From assembly GCF_021729145.1 (NCBI RefSeq), contig NZ_JAJSLW010000009.1, forward strand, positions 62,001 to 126,000: a stretch of DNA of 64,000 nt, in the 5' to 3' direction. The DNA is from Membranihabitans maritimus. Lineage in GTDB: Bacteria > Bacteroidota > Bacteroidia > Chitinophagales > Saprospiraceae. The position numbers and the translations under genes are program-made. How positions within the stretch are numbered: position 1 is the first letter of the stretch; each line of letters starts with the position of its first letter. Below, one piece after another: positions 53,340 through 62,812 of the stretch. The notes beneath the pieces were generated by a model. That model worked only from the letters and a program-made list of their open reading frames with translations, had not been told where the DNA came from and searched no databases.

Positions 53340-54368
53340 TCACCTTTCTATAAACGTTATTACATCATCACTTAATTTTTTCTGACCAACGATCTTTCCG
53401 AGACCCTGGAACACGGGAGCCTTGACTCCATCATTGATTTCTAAATTTCCATTTTGGATGATTCTTATCTCATCCCAATAATTCTGATTTAATAAGTTGT
53501 TTACTAATTTTCTTCCGCCTTCCACTAGAATCGTCCCGATGTTATTTTGAAATAACTCTTTTAGTATATGTTTAAAACTAAAGTCCAAAGTAGGGATAAT
53601 TTTTGTATTTGGAAAATCCTTTTTACTTGACTTTGTAAATAATATATTTCGACCTTCTATTTGAAATACCTTTAATTCAGGGGAGATGGTATCCTTTTCA
53701 TCTATTAGTATACGGACAGGGTTTTTCTGATTATTGAACCGACTTGTTAATTGAGGATTGTCGATATTTAGTGTATTTGTACCTACTAATATGGCGTCGG
53801 TCTCGTTTCTCCAGCGGTGCACCCAACGGTCGGTGATGGAATTGGTGATCTTACAAGCTTTATTCTGTCTGGCAATGAAACCATCTGAGGAAATAGCCAT
53901 CTTAATTATTATATAGGGGCGCTTGTTTTTTTGCTGGATGAAGAAAGGAGTGAGGGTTTTAGTACCCAAATTACTTTTAAAAGGTTTTTCCACTTTGATG
54001 CCCCTGTCTTTTAAAATGGGGATGGATTGACCTTTCATACTTGGGTTGGGGTCTAACAAGTCAATATATACTTTTTTTATTCCTGAATTGGCAATTGCTT
54101 CGGTACAAGGGGGCGTTTTCCCAAAATGATTGCATGGTTCTAAACTTACAATAATAGATTTATTAGCCGGTTTGGTGCAATTTTGCAGGGCATTGATTTC
54201 TGCGTGATTATGTCCATAATCTTCATGATAACCCTCGCTGGTAATGGATCCTGTAGATTCATCGAAAATAATGGCACCTACACGAGGGTTCGTTAATGTA
54301 CGGCCTGTGGCACGCCAGGATAATTCTGATGCCCTTCGAAAAAGGAGCATTTCGGTATCTATTTGCAT
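53340..54368 (-). CDS. ribD: Riboflavin biosynthesis deaminase/reductase
   Basis: 342 residues from ATG 54368 (MQIDTEMLLFRRASELS), the expected start; a 23-residue upstream extension to 54437 has no family match. Deaminase half (1-145): zinc ligands in GHNHAEINAL and PCNHFGKTPPCTEAI. Reductase half (150-342): RPYIIIKMAISSDGFIA, TDAILVGTNTL and TILVEGGRKLVN. Two successive steps of riboflavin synthesis. Confidence 0.95.
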   Translation of the reverse strand: MQIDTEMLLFRRASELSWRATGRTLTNPRVGAIIFDESTGSITSEGYHEDYGHNHAEINALQNCTKPANKSIIVSLEPCNHFGKTPPCTEAIANSGIKKVYIDLLDPNPSMKGQSIPILKDRGIKVEKPFKSNLGTKTLTPFFIQQKNKRPYIIIKMAISSDGFIARQNKACKITNSITDRWVHRWRNETDAILVGTNTLNIDNPQLTSRFNNQKNPVRILIDEKDTISPELKVFQIEGRNILFTKSSKKDFPNTKIIPTLDFSFKHILKELFQNNIGTILVEGGRKLVNNLLNQNYWDEIRIIQNGNLEINDGVKAPVFQGLGKIVGQKKLSDDVITFIER

Positions 54369-54481
54369 ATTATGTAAATATTTTGTATCTTTAACCACTG
54401 AGATTGACCAAAAATAACTTAATTGGAAACTTTTCACAAAAAAATCATAAGGTAATAAACCCCAATCATAAAATTTGAAAA

Positions 54482-55015
54482 GTGCTTTATAAGATTAAAT
54501 TAAGTAATGCCGACAAATTCGTTTTGTTGGACGGAGAAGTTTACGAAAAACTATTACAAGACGAGTATTTGACTAAAATCAAATTTCTCGATAACTTGAG
54601 AATGCATTCATCAGGTTGCGCAGTATTTCAAAAATCCTGGCGTACAGCAGATGGAACCTACAAAGTCGAAACTATTTATCCTCACAGATTAATCGCTGAA
54701 AGGTTTATCCAAAATGATAATCCCAAAAACAATCTGGTAGGTGCTGTCAATGGCAATAAATTAGATTGTAGGCTTGAGAATTTGGAATGGAGAAATCGTT
54801 CCAAGGCCAGTAGGTTCAGGAAAATAACCAATGAGAGCGGATACAAAGGAGTGTATAAAGAAAAAGATAAGTATCGAGCTATCATTTACCTGAATGGTAA
54901 AGCTGTACATATAGGGATGTTTAAGACTGCCGAAGAAGCCGCAAAAGCATATAATGAAAAATCATATGCTAACTTTGGAGATAATGCAAAACTCAACAAA
55001 ATCAGGAAAAAATAG
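54482..55015 (+). CDS. HNH-derived / AP2 domain protein
   Basis: 177 residues, GTG start. Residues about 67-105 follow the HNH_3 pattern of homing endonucleases (PHRLIAERFIQNDNPKNN, GNKLDCRLENLEW), but the second motif, normally NHIDGNK, reads GAVNGNK, so the metal-binding His and Asp are lost. Residues about 119-172 are a complete AP2/ERF DNA-binding domain (GYKGVYKEKDKYRAIIYLNG, FKTAEEAAKAYNEKS, NFGDNAKLN). Most likely a former mobile-element nuclease now limited to DNA binding. It lies alone between ribD and the cysteine desulfurase. Confidence 0.82.
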   Translation: MLYKIKLSNADKFVLLDGEVYEKLLQDEYLTKIKFLDNLRMHSSGCAVFQKSWRTADGTYKVETIYPHRLIAERFIQNDNPKNNLVGAVNGNKLDCRLENLEWRNRSKASRFRKITNESGYKGVYKEKDKYRAIIYLNGKAVHIGMFKTAEEAAKAYNEKSYANFGDNAKLNKIRKK

Positions 55016-55023
55016 TCTTGATT

Positions 55024-56160
55024 TTACAGGCTTTTCTTGAGTACCTCAATTGTTTGACTTACTTCCTCTGTAGTATTTAGAAATGAAAATGAAAATCGTA
55101 CTGATTTTCCAGCCTGTTTATTGTTGGTTATAGCACCAATTACGTGCGATCCTTTTTCGGCTCCCGAACTGCAGGCACTTCCTCCGGATGCTGATATGCC
55201 AGCAATATCCAGATTCATTAGTAAGAGGTCACTTTTTGCAGTTTGCGGTACCATAATATTCAGGATGGTGTACAGGCAATCTTCAGGATCTTCCATTGAC
55301 ATTATTTTGACCGTCGGAGGTAATGCTGTTTTTATTTTTTCAATAAAATATTGCCTGAGAGCAACGACATGTTGCCTTTTTTTATCAAGATTATTTTTGC
55401 AATATTCAAGTGCTTCTGCCATTCCGACAATCCCTGCAAGGTTTTCTGTACCGCCTCTGACATTTCTTTCCTGACTTCCGCCATTAATAAAAGGTTGAAT
55501 TATATTATTACTGTTGACATATAAAAATCCAATACCTTTAGGACCATGAAATTTATGACCCGAGGCCGAAAGAAATGAAATATACATTGAATTCAAATCA
55601 ATGGGTAAGTGTCCCACGGTCTGTACGGCATCAGTATGAAATAAAATATTGTTGCTTTTGCATATTTCACCTATTTCTGCAATTGGATTAATAACTCCAA
55701 TTTCATTGTTAGCATGCATAATCGATACTAACGTACGGTCATTTTGAGCATTTATTTTATTTTCAAGTTCTGCAAGATCGATTCTACCCATATTATCTAC
55801 AGCCAAAAATTCTACTTGAATTCCTCTTTTTGTCTTAAGAAAGGAAAGGGTGTTAAGGACACTGGGATGTTCAATAGGGGTAGTAATAATCCTTTGGACC
55901 CCGTATTGATCGACAGAACAATTAAGTGCTGTATTGTTGGACTCGGTTCCTCCTGAAGTAAAGAAAATTTCACCAATTGATGCATTGAAATTCTCGGCAA
56001 TCGATTTTCGCGATTTTTCTATAGCCGCCCTACATTTTCTACCGTGCTTATGAGTGCCGGAAGGATTACCAGTCATTTCCATTAAGACTTGCGACATGGA
56101 TTGAACCACACTTTCAAGCATGGGTGCAGATGCCGCATTATCGAAATATATTGACTTCAT
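55024..56160 (-). CDS. Cysteine desulfurase (NifS/IscS family)
   Basis: 378 residues. Releases sulfur from cysteine as an enzyme persulfide. PLP lysine near 200 in SASGHKFHGPKGIGFLYV, cofactor-contacting MHANNEIGVINPI, and the active Cys near 327 in SGGSACSSG. The short active-site loop is of the class II type of small NifS-like proteins. Could supply sulfur for mnmA (58807) or for Fe-S clusters; not part of an isc cluster here. Confidence 0.92.
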   Translation of the reverse strand: MKSIYFDNAASAPMLESVVQSMSQVLMEMTGNPSGTHKHGRKCRAAIEKSRKSIAENFNASIGEIFFTSGGTESNNTALNCSVDQYGVQRIITTPIEHPSVLNTLSFLKTKRGIQVEFLAVDNMGRIDLAELENKINAQNDRTLVSIMHANNEIGVINPIAEIGEICKSNNILFHTDAVQTVGHLPIDLNSMYISFLSASGHKFHGPKGIGFLYVNSNNIIQPFINGGSQERNVRGGTENLAGIVGMAEALEYCKNNLDKKRQHVVALRQYFIEKIKTALPPTVKIMSMEDPEDCLYTILNIMVPQTAKSDLLLMNLDIAGISASGGSACSSGAEKGSHVIGAITNNKQAGKSVRFSFSFLNTTEEVSQTIEVLKKSL

Positions 56161-56173
56161 TTTTAATCATTTT

Positions 56174-57559
56174 TTACTTTACAAATGACATTATTTTTTG
56201 TTTAAATTTATCTGCTACAGCTTGTGCTTTATCTTTGGATTTGCCTTCAGTATAGATCCGTATTATAGGTTCTGTATTTGATTTTCTCATGTGAACCCAA
56301 TGATCCTCAAATTCTATTTTCAGACCATCAATGGTATTGAGTCTTTCAGATTGGTATTCCCTTTCTAACTTTTTAAGGATATCGTCCGGATTAATACCTT
56401 TTACAAGTTTTACTTTTTCTTTGGCCATTTCATATTGAGGAAGTTTTTGTTTCCAGTCGGATGGTGTGATATCAAAATGAACCATTCCACTCAAAAATAA
56501 GGCTGTTCCAATAAGTGCATCTCTCCCATAATGTAATTCGGGAACAATTACACCGCCATTGCCTTCCCCTCCGAATAGGGACTTTTGTTTTTTCATCATT
56601 TCTACTACATTCACTTCACCGACAGCGCTTGCGTGATATTTTTGATTAAATTTATTAGTAATATCACTTAAAGCCCTGGTAGATGATAGGTTAGATACTG
56701 TATTGGTTATTAGATTTTTATGTAATAAGTATTGAGCAATAGCTACAATAGTATATTCTTCGCCAAACATTTTACCATCTTCGCGAATGAAAGCTACACG
56801 GTCCACATCCGGATCGACGGAAATTCCCAGATCTGCATTTTCACGCACAACCGTTTGTATTAATTCCGATAAATTCTTTTCCAGAGGTTCAGGATCGTGA
56901 GAGAATTTCCCGCTTATATCATCATTTATTGCTATAACATGGCAATGTAACTTTTCTAAGAGAGGGATAAGGGAAATAGAACCTGTGCTGTTAATACAAT
57001 CGACTACTATGGTAAATTTTTTCTTACGTATCTCATCTTTTAGAACCCAGGGGTGTTCCAAAACTCTTGATATATGGTAATCAATAGAATCTGTTGAATT
57101 TGTTAGTTTCCCAATTGATGCGTAATCGACAAAATCTATTTTACGGTCAACAATTAATTGCAGCAATTCCTCTCCGTCAGACTTGGAAATAAATTCGCCT
57201 TCCGAATTCAGTAATTTTAGTGCATTCCAGTTCATAGGGTTGTGAGATGCAGAAAAAATAATGCCACCATCTGCATTTACTTTTCTTACATACATTTCGA
57301 GAGTAGGCGTAGTCGTTAGCCCTGTATCAATGACATCGATACCCATGGAAAGTAGTGTTCCGGTTACCAAATCACTGACGATTTTGCCAGTATTCCTTCC
57401 ATCTCTGCCGATTACAATTGATGCTTTTCCCGTTGCTTTATTGAGAACCCATTGCCCGAAAGCTGCTGTATTTTCCACGATATCAATAGGAGTAAGGTTG
57501 TCTCCTACACTTCCGCCAATTGTCCCTCTAAATCCAGATATTGATTTAATTAAAGTCAC
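56174..57559 (-). CDS. glmM: Phosphoglucosamine mutase
   Basis: 461 residues, GTG start at 57559. Converts glucosamine 6-phosphate to 1-phosphate for cell-wall precursors. Phospho-Ser in FSASHNPMNWNALK (near 101), metal loop DPDVDRVAFI, sugar loop GGEGNGGVI and phosphate loop RKSNTEPIIRIYTEG. The N-terminus SISGFRGTIGG is the common form in Bacteroidota. Phosphomannomutase is the alternative. Confidence 0.92.
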   Translation of the reverse strand: MTLIKSISGFRGTIGGSVGDNLTPIDIVENTAAFGQWVLNKATGKASIVIGRDGRNTGKIVSDLVTGTLLSMGIDVIDTGLTTTPTLEMYVRKVNADGGIIFSASHNPMNWNALKLLNSEGEFISKSDGEELLQLIVDRKIDFVDYASIGKLTNSTDSIDYHISRVLEHPWVLKDEIRKKKFTIVVDCINSTGSISLIPLLEKLHCHVIAINDDISGKFSHDPEPLEKNLSELIQTVVRENADLGISVDPDVDRVAFIREDGKMFGEEYTIVAIAQYLLHKNLITNTVSNLSSTRALSDITNKFNQKYHASAVGEVNVVEMMKKQKSLFGGEGNGGVIVPELHYGRDALIGTALFLSGMVHFDITPSDWKQKLPQYEMAKEKVKLVKGINPDDILKKLEREYQSERLNTIDGLKIEFEDHWVHMRKSNTEPIIRIYTEGKSKDKAQAVADKFKQKIMSFVK

Positions 57560-57597
57560 TTTGTTTACCTATTTTTGTTTCAAATATTGCAAATGTA

Positions 57598-58146
57598 ATG
57601 GATTCTTTACTTTATCTCGATACACAATTGTTTAAATTAATTAATGGTCTGGAACTTGGATTTGTTGATCAGATTTTGGTTTTGGTCCGTAATAAGTTTA
57701 CCTGGATTCCCTTGTATATTTTTATGATTTCATTTTTTATATATCGATGGGGAAGGCGTTCCTGGCTTCCTATTTTATTCACTTTGTTGACAGTTGGTAT
57801 TTGTGATACCGTCAGTTCTCAATTGATTAAAAAAAATGTCGAGCGTGTAAGACCTTGCCGAACTATGCAGGTGCAAGAGCGGGTTCATTGTGGCAGTGGA
57901 TATAGCTTTACCAGTTCCCATGCTACCAATCATATGGGGTTGGCAGTGTTTTGGTTTCAGTTATTGGGCGTTTGGGGGAACAAAAGATGGTGGTTGATAT
58001 TCTGGGCATTTATGATCGGATTTTGCCAGATTTTTGTGGGGGTACATTATCCCTTTGATGTATTGACGGGATTTTTATTAGGGACAGCCGTGGCGATGGG
58101 AACCTATTTCCTCTATCAAAAAATATATCCGAGGCTCAAAGAATAA
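57598..58146 (+). CDS. PAP2-family membrane phosphatase
   Basis: 182 residues, several membrane helices. The three phosphatase motifs are present: KKNVERVRPCR (near 78-88), YSFTSSHATNHMG (near 101-113) and GVHYPFDVLTG (near 149-159). Likely dephosphorylates undecaprenyl pyrophosphate or a lipid phosphate. It ends overlapping the opposing barrel gene by 31 bases. A -7-like TATTTTTG lies at 57570. Confidence 0.9.
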   Translation: MDSLLYLDTQLFKLINGLELGFVDQILVLVRNKFTWIPLYIFMISFFIYRWGRRSWLPILFTLLTVGICDTVSSQLIKKNVERVRPCRTMQVQERVHCGSGYSFTSSHATNHMGLAVFWFQLLGVWGNKRWWLIFWAFMIGFCQIFVGVHYPFDVLTGFLLGTAVAMGTYFLYQKIYPRLKE

Positions 58147-58715
58147 GTTTTGCTTTGGAAAGGTGAAAGATCCTGACCAAAACTTATAAGATTACCTTCA
58201 AGGGCTGCTCCTATATGGATCTTCTTTATATCAAAGAATAAGTGAAAAATACTGGACAGGTAATCCAGTTCCACTGAATTTAGATATTCCAGGTATGTTT
58301 GTTTGGGTTGATTTATACCGATATTGTATCCCAGGTCTGTACCAACACCAATATTTAAAAAATCATAATTGAGTATGTTATAAGTGGCTCCACCTGTTAA
58401 TTTAATTCTCCGAAATTTTCGCCCGGTAGTTTCAATGGAGGAAATGATAGCCGATTGCCTGTTTTTAATATCAATAATTTCATGAGACTGGTACAGAAAG
58501 CCAAATTTGTAATTTATTATGTTTCCTTGTTTAATTGCATCTATTCCTACTTGATAACCCAAGGCACTTTTCGGGATAACAGCCTCAGTCCTGGAACTCT
58601 GGTCAAGGGCATTGAAACCTACTTTACCAATCACAGACCAGTCCTTTAATAATGATTGGCCGTATGAAAAAATGGCGAATAGTAAAAAAAACTGTAATAG
58701 TAAAACCCTTTTCAT
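58116..58715 (-). CDS. Outer-membrane beta-barrel-like protein of unknown function
   Basis: 199 residues from ATG 58715 (MKRVLLLQFFLLF), with signal peptide ending YGQSL; a frame opening at 58793 would add 26 unsupported residues. The mature protein shows alternating strands (FKFGFLYQSHEI-like pattern, VGTDLGYNIGI) and ends in GYIF. Small PorT-like or OmpW-like barrels look like this; no family named. Overlaps the opposing PAP2 gene by 31 bases at the 3' ends. Confidence 0.55.
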   Translation of the reverse strand: MKRVLLLQFFLLFAIFSYGQSLLKDWSVIGKVGFNALDQSSRTEAVIPKSALGYQVGIDAIKQGNIINYKFGFLYQSHEIIDIKNRQSAIISSIETTGRKFRRIKLTGGATYNILNYDFLNIGVGTDLGYNIGINQPKQTYLEYLNSVELDYLSSIFHLFFDIKKIHIGAALEGNLISFGQDLSPFQSKTYSLSLGYIF

Positions 58716-58782
58716 CCCATTGTGTTTGTAGAAAAACGTTTGAACTCTTAAAATGTAGCACAAAAAGTTGATAAAATTTAAA

Positions 58783-58790
58783 TAATTTTG
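58783..58790 (+). promoter_or_regulatory. -7 promoter box of mnmA
   Basis: TAATTTTG fits TAnnTTTG and is 16 bases before ATG 58807. No good -33 partner at 18-19 bases was found. Confidence 0.35.
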
Positions 58791-58806
58791 CATTTAAATT
58801 GGGATT

Positions 58807-59904
58807 ATGAGTAAACATGGAAAAGTTTTAGTAGCTATGAGCGGGGGAATCGATTCTACCGTAACCGCTATGTTGTTACAGGACCAGGGGTATGAGATAG
58901 TGGGAATCACTATGAAAACATGGGATTATGCAAATTCTGGAGGCCATAAAAAGGAGACTGGTTGTTGTAGCCTGGATAGTATCAATGACGCACGACAGGT
59001 AGCAGTGGATAGAGATTTTCATCATTTTATTATCGATATAAGAAATGAATTTGGTGATTATGTAATTGATGACTTTGTCAATGAATACATGAATGGAAGA
59101 ACTCCGAATCCTTGCATACTTTGCAATACACATATTAAGTGGGAGGCTTTACTTAAAAGAGCTGATGCTATGGATTGCGAGTATATAGCTACAGGACATT
59201 ATGCCAGGATAAATGAAGATAATGGGCGTTATTATGTTTCACGTGCCGAAGATTTAAATAAAGATCAATCTTATGTCCTTTGGGGATTGAGCCAGGAATG
59301 TATGTCGCGTACACTTTTTCCATTAGCGGATCTAACGAAGCCGGAGGTACGACAGGTAGCGGAAGATATGGGATATACTGATCTTTCCAAAAAGGCTGAA
59401 TCCTACGAAATATGCTTTGTGCCTGATAATAATTATCATAACTTTCTAAAAAATAGGGTGGACGGACTGGAAGAAAAGGTAGCTGGTGGTCAATTTGTGG
59501 ATGTAAAAGGTGAAGTAATTGGCTCTCATAAAGGATATCCCTTTTTTACTATTGGCCAAAGAAGGGGATTGGGAATGGCCTTTGGTGAACCTAAATATGT
59601 GACGGATATATTGCCCGAAAGCAATACGGTAGTGTTGGGAGATCAGGATGATTTAATCAAAAATGGAATGAAAGTTCACAGGATAAATTCCATGAAGTAC
59701 AAAAAATTTCCTGTTAATTCAGAACTATTTACTATGATTCGATACAATGATAAAGGATCTTTAGCTGTTATTAATGAATGTCAGGATGATTCCCTCGATG
59801 TTGAATTTTTGTCAAATGTTCGAGGCATTGCCCCGGGACAATCAGCGGTCTTTTATGAAGGTGATGATGTGATCGGAGGCGGAGTTATATACAAAGGAGT
59901 TTAG
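58807..59904 (+). CDS. mnmA: tRNA 2-thiouridylase MnmA
   Basis: 365 residues. Thiolates U34 of tRNA Lys, Glu and Gln. PP-loop AMSGGIDSTV near residues 10-19, first catalytic Cys in PNPCILCN (about 103), GHYAR, second Cys in SYEICFVPD (about 203), and FTIGQRRGLG. The downstream lipoprotein and rimM probably ride on the same transcript. The tRNA-Glu(TTC) at 31840 is a natural substrate. Confidence 0.97.
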   Translation: MSKHGKVLVAMSGGIDSTVTAMLLQDQGYEIVGITMKTWDYANSGGHKKETGCCSLDSINDARQVAVDRDFHHFIIDIRNEFGDYVIDDFVNEYMNGRTPNPCILCNTHIKWEALLKRADAMDCEYIATGHYARINEDNGRYYVSRAEDLNKDQSYVLWGLSQECMSRTLFPLADLTKPEVRQVAEDMGYTDLSKKAESYEICFVPDNNYHNFLKNRVDGLEEKVAGGQFVDVKGEVIGSHKGYPFFTIGQRRGLGMAFGEPKYVTDILPESNTVVLGDQDDLIKNGMKVHRINSMKYKKFPVNSELFTMIRYNDKGSLAVINECQDDSLDVEFLSNVRGIAPGQSAVFYEGDDVIGGGVIYKGV

Positions 59905-59910
59905 TTTTTT

Positions 59911-60744
59911 ATGAAAAAAATAGCGATAATTATTTACGTTCTCTTGTGTGTGGTGGTCTTTGTTAGCTGTACGGAAGATCGCAATATAGAGCCGCGTCAA
60001 CTATTGGTTGATCGCTATTACCCTATCGAATCCGGAATGGAAAGGTTATTTAAAGTCGATTCAATAACGTATGATTTTAATGGTGAAGTTGGAGAGATTG
60101 TTATTGATACGACTCAGTTATTTTTGAAACAAATCATAAAAGAGGAATCTTCTATTAATGGAATTGATTGGTATGTTATTGAGGAACTGACTGCTGATTC
60201 CGAGGAAAGTGAATATGAATTCAAGCGATTGGTTTTGGAAAGAAAGAATGAGGGGAGACTACAAAAAAAGGAAGGGAACCTTACTTTTATCCCGTTGAGT
60301 TCTTCCCTTGAATTATACGACGAATGGCAGGGAACCGCTTTATTTGATAAGAGTGCTGTGGAGATATTTGTGGAAGGGGAGATTATTAAGCCATATGAAA
60401 ACTGGAATTATATTCTGGTGGAAGATAATGGTACTTTGGAAGTGGAGGGAACAGTCTATAATGAGGTGATACAAATAAATCAACATGATACTTCTACCCT
60501 TGAAAGTATGGATATGAATGGGAATCCGTTGTTATTCCCGCCAGAAAAACAACTTTTCTACGAATTGGCGAATGAGTGGTATGCTCCGGACAAGGGGTTG
60601 GTAATGAAGGAAGAATATAATTTGACATCTATATGTGCTTCCTCCAGTGTAAATGAATTTCAGATGTTTTGTGATACTACAACGATATTCCAAAATGCTG
60701 AGCGCGGATATATTTACCGGCAAAAACTGATATCCATTGAATAA
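59911..60744 (+). CDS. Lipoprotein of unknown function between mnmA and rimM
   Basis: 277 residues. Lipoprotein signal (VFVSC, Cys 20), then TEDRNIEPRQLLVDRYYPIESGMERLFKVDS (read in parts), strands rich in Val/Glu. The opening pattern Y-P-I-x-x-G is seen in several Bacteroidota lipoproteins of unknown role. Starts six bases after mnmA; ends overlapping rimM by eight bases, so it sits inside a translation-related operon without an obvious reason. Confidence 0.7.
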   Translation: MKKIAIIIYVLLCVVVFVSCTEDRNIEPRQLLVDRYYPIESGMERLFKVDSITYDFNGEVGEIVIDTTQLFLKQIIKEESSINGIDWYVIEELTADSEESEYEFKRLVLERKNEGRLQKKEGNLTFIPLSSSLELYDEWQGTALFDKSAVEIFVEGEIIKPYENWNYILVEDNGTLEVEGTVYNEVIQINQHDTSTLESMDMNGNPLLFPPEKQLFYELANEWYAPDKGLVMKEEYNLTSICASSSVNEFQMFCDTTTIFQNAERGYIYRQKLISIE

Positions 60745-61294
60745 ATTGTTACTGGAAAAGGATTTTATTAAAATTGGTTTTATCGCTGGTTTATCAGGGG
60801 TGAATGGGTTTTTCAAGGTGGTGTTGGACGCTGATTTCGAAGACTACTTTCACAAGAATCTTCGTTTTTTTTATATAAAGGTCGATGGCATGTTTGTTCC
60901 ATATTTTATAGAGGAACGTCAAATGAAAAACGATCCTGTATTAATTAAGGTGGAGGCATTTTCTTCAAAAGAAGAAGCAGTTGTATTGACAGATCGTGAA
61001 ATGTATTATCGGAGAAATTTTATTCCTCAAGATCTATTGACGACATTAATAACCAATCCCGAGAGATGGGATATTAATGGGTTTTTCATTGTTGAACAAA
61101 AAGGGGAAAAAGTGATAGGAAAAGTTTTGTCTATGGAAGAATACCCCTCCGGATTTATGGCAAATGTGATAGACCACAGTGGACAAAATTTTTTGGTTCC
61201 ACTTGTTGAACAATTTATTATAGATATATGTGAAGACGAACAGCAGATAGTAATGGATCTGCCCGAAGGGATAATCCCGGATGAAGAAGAGTGA
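60737..61294 (+). CDS. rimM: Ribosome maturation factor RimM
   Basis: 185 residues. Helps assemble the 30S head by binding S19. N-terminal domain (FIKIGFIAGLSGVNGFFKV near 10-28, then FYIKVDGMFVPYFIEE) and C-terminal PRC barrel (INGFFIVEQKGEKVIGKVL, FLVPLVEQFIIDICEDEQQIVMDLPEGI read in parts). No ATG precedes the domain; translation must begin at TTG 60737 or TTG 60746, overlapping the stop of the preceding lipoprotein gene. Confidence 0.92.
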   Translation: MNKLLLEKDFIKIGFIAGLSGVNGFFKVVLDADFEDYFHKNLRFFYIKVDGMFVPYFIEERQMKNDPVLIKVEAFSSKEEAVVLTDREMYYRRNFIPQDLLTTLITNPERWDINGFFIVEQKGEKVIGKVLSMEEYPSGFMANVIDHSGQNFLVPLVEQFIIDICEDEQQIVMDLPEGIIPDEEE

Positions 61295-61297
61295 AGT

Positions 61298-62593
61298 TTA
61301 TACGACTCCCAGCATTCCGGCAAGAGTAGCCGTCATAAGGCAAGCAATAGTACCTCCGATGAGTGATTTTATTCCCAATTCTGTTAATGTTTTTCGCTGA
61401 CCGGGTGCAATTGCACCGATTCCACCAATTTGGATCCCTATTGATGCAAAGTTCGCAAATCCACATAACGCATAAGTAGCGATTATAATACTTTTTTCCT
61501 GAAGCACCCCTGCAGCTTTCATTTCTGTAAGGGTGAAATAACCAAAAAATTCGTTTAATATCGTTTTTTCACCCAACATCTGACCTACTTCCATTATATC
61601 ACTGTAGGGCACTCCTATAAGCCAGGAAACAGGTGAAAAAATAAGACCGAATACATATTCCAGGGAAAAACTTTCAAATTTTCCTTTTGTCGAACGAAAG
61701 ACCCATTCATTGAGGGTAGTCCAATCACCGAACGCATAAAATATTTTATTGGCCAGAAAAACAAAGCCCATAAATGCCAGAAGCATTGCCCCTACGTTAA
61801 CGGCCAATTTCAACCCGTCCGTGGTGCCGTTTGTGAGAGCATCCAATACATTACTCCCAGCCTCCGTTTTAGGAACTGAAAGTTCTTTATCCACGGCATT
61901 AATTTTGGGCTCTGGGAACAACATTTTAGCGGCAATGATAGCCGCTGGTGCAGAAATAATGGAAGCGGTGAGTAAATGCATTCCAAAGGTAGCTTTTTCT
62001 TCCATATTATCACCACCCAACATACTCATGTATGCTCCAAATACACCACCTGCAATGGTAGCCATCCCACCCGTCATCAGGCACATTATTTCCGATTTAG
62101 ACATTTTCTCCAAATAGGGCTTGATGACCAATGGAGCTTCCGTCTGACCGATAAATACATTCGCAGCAGCAGCAAGGCTTTCACGACCTGACATTTGCAT
62201 CGTGCGATTCATTACCCATGCAAATCCATAAACCACTTTTTGTAGTATCCCCAGATAATACAAAAGTGAGGATAATGCAGAGAAAAATACAATGGTAGGT
62301 AAAATAGTAAATGCAAAACCAAACTTTCCTCCCGGTTCTGCCAAATCCCCAAATAAGAATATAGAGGATTCAGTTATAGCATCGATCATAAGCACAAAAA
62401 AGTCGACGATAATTTGAAATATGTTGCGAATAAATGGAACATGAATTAATAATATTGCCAAAATGAATTGTAAAGCCAATCCCGTGATGACTAACCTCCA
62501 ATTTATCTCTTTTCTATTGTTACTCAATAAAAAACAAACGATTAACAAAAATGCCATTCCAAGGAGTCCTCTTAGAGTATTTTCTAGATCCAT
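61298..62593 (-). CDS. Concentrative nucleoside transporter (CNT/NupC family)
   Basis: 431 residues, about ten membrane segments. The CNT signatures FIGQTEAPLVIKPYL (near 145-160) and CGFANFASIGIQIGG (near 373-388) are present, along with GGVFGAYMSMLGG. Imports nucleosides with sodium or protons. Convergent with rimM (three bases apart) and divergent from uridine kinase, which would phosphorylate the imported nucleoside. Confidence 0.93.
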   Translation of the reverse strand: MDLENTLRGLLGMAFLLIVCFLLSNNRKEINWRLVITGLALQFILAILLIHVPFIRNIFQIIVDFFVLMIDAITESSIFLFGDLAEPGGKFGFAFTILPTIVFFSALSSLLYYLGILQKVVYGFAWVMNRTMQMSGRESLAAAANVFIGQTEAPLVIKPYLEKMSKSEIMCLMTGGMATIAGGVFGAYMSMLGGDNMEEKATFGMHLLTASIISAPAAIIAAKMLFPEPKINAVDKELSVPKTEAGSNVLDALTNGTTDGLKLAVNVGAMLLAFMGFVFLANKIFYAFGDWTTLNEWVFRSTKGKFESFSLEYVFGLIFSPVSWLIGVPYSDIMEVGQMLGEKTILNEFFGYFTLTEMKAAGVLQEKSIIIATYALCGFANFASIGIQIGGIGAIAPGQRKTLTELGIKSLIGGTIACLMTATLAGMLGVV

Positions 62594-62812
62594 ATTACAA
62601 TTTAAGTGCGCAGGGTCGCCACCATTTCAATGATAGTTAATAATTTTAATACATTGTCAATACAATCAGTCTGTAAAGATTTGAATTTGACACAATAATA
62701 TTTTGCAGTTTAGTGAATATATTTGGAAAATCAAATTCCTTTTTTCGTTCGCCCGGCAAATTGAAAAAAATATTAATAAATTTTTGTTTCTTCAATCAAA
62801 TTTTGAAGTTAT

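Noticed and set aside
54369-54437. N-terminal extension of ribD to 54437
   Set aside because: The 23 extra residues match nothing in the family; ATG 54368 starts the conserved region.
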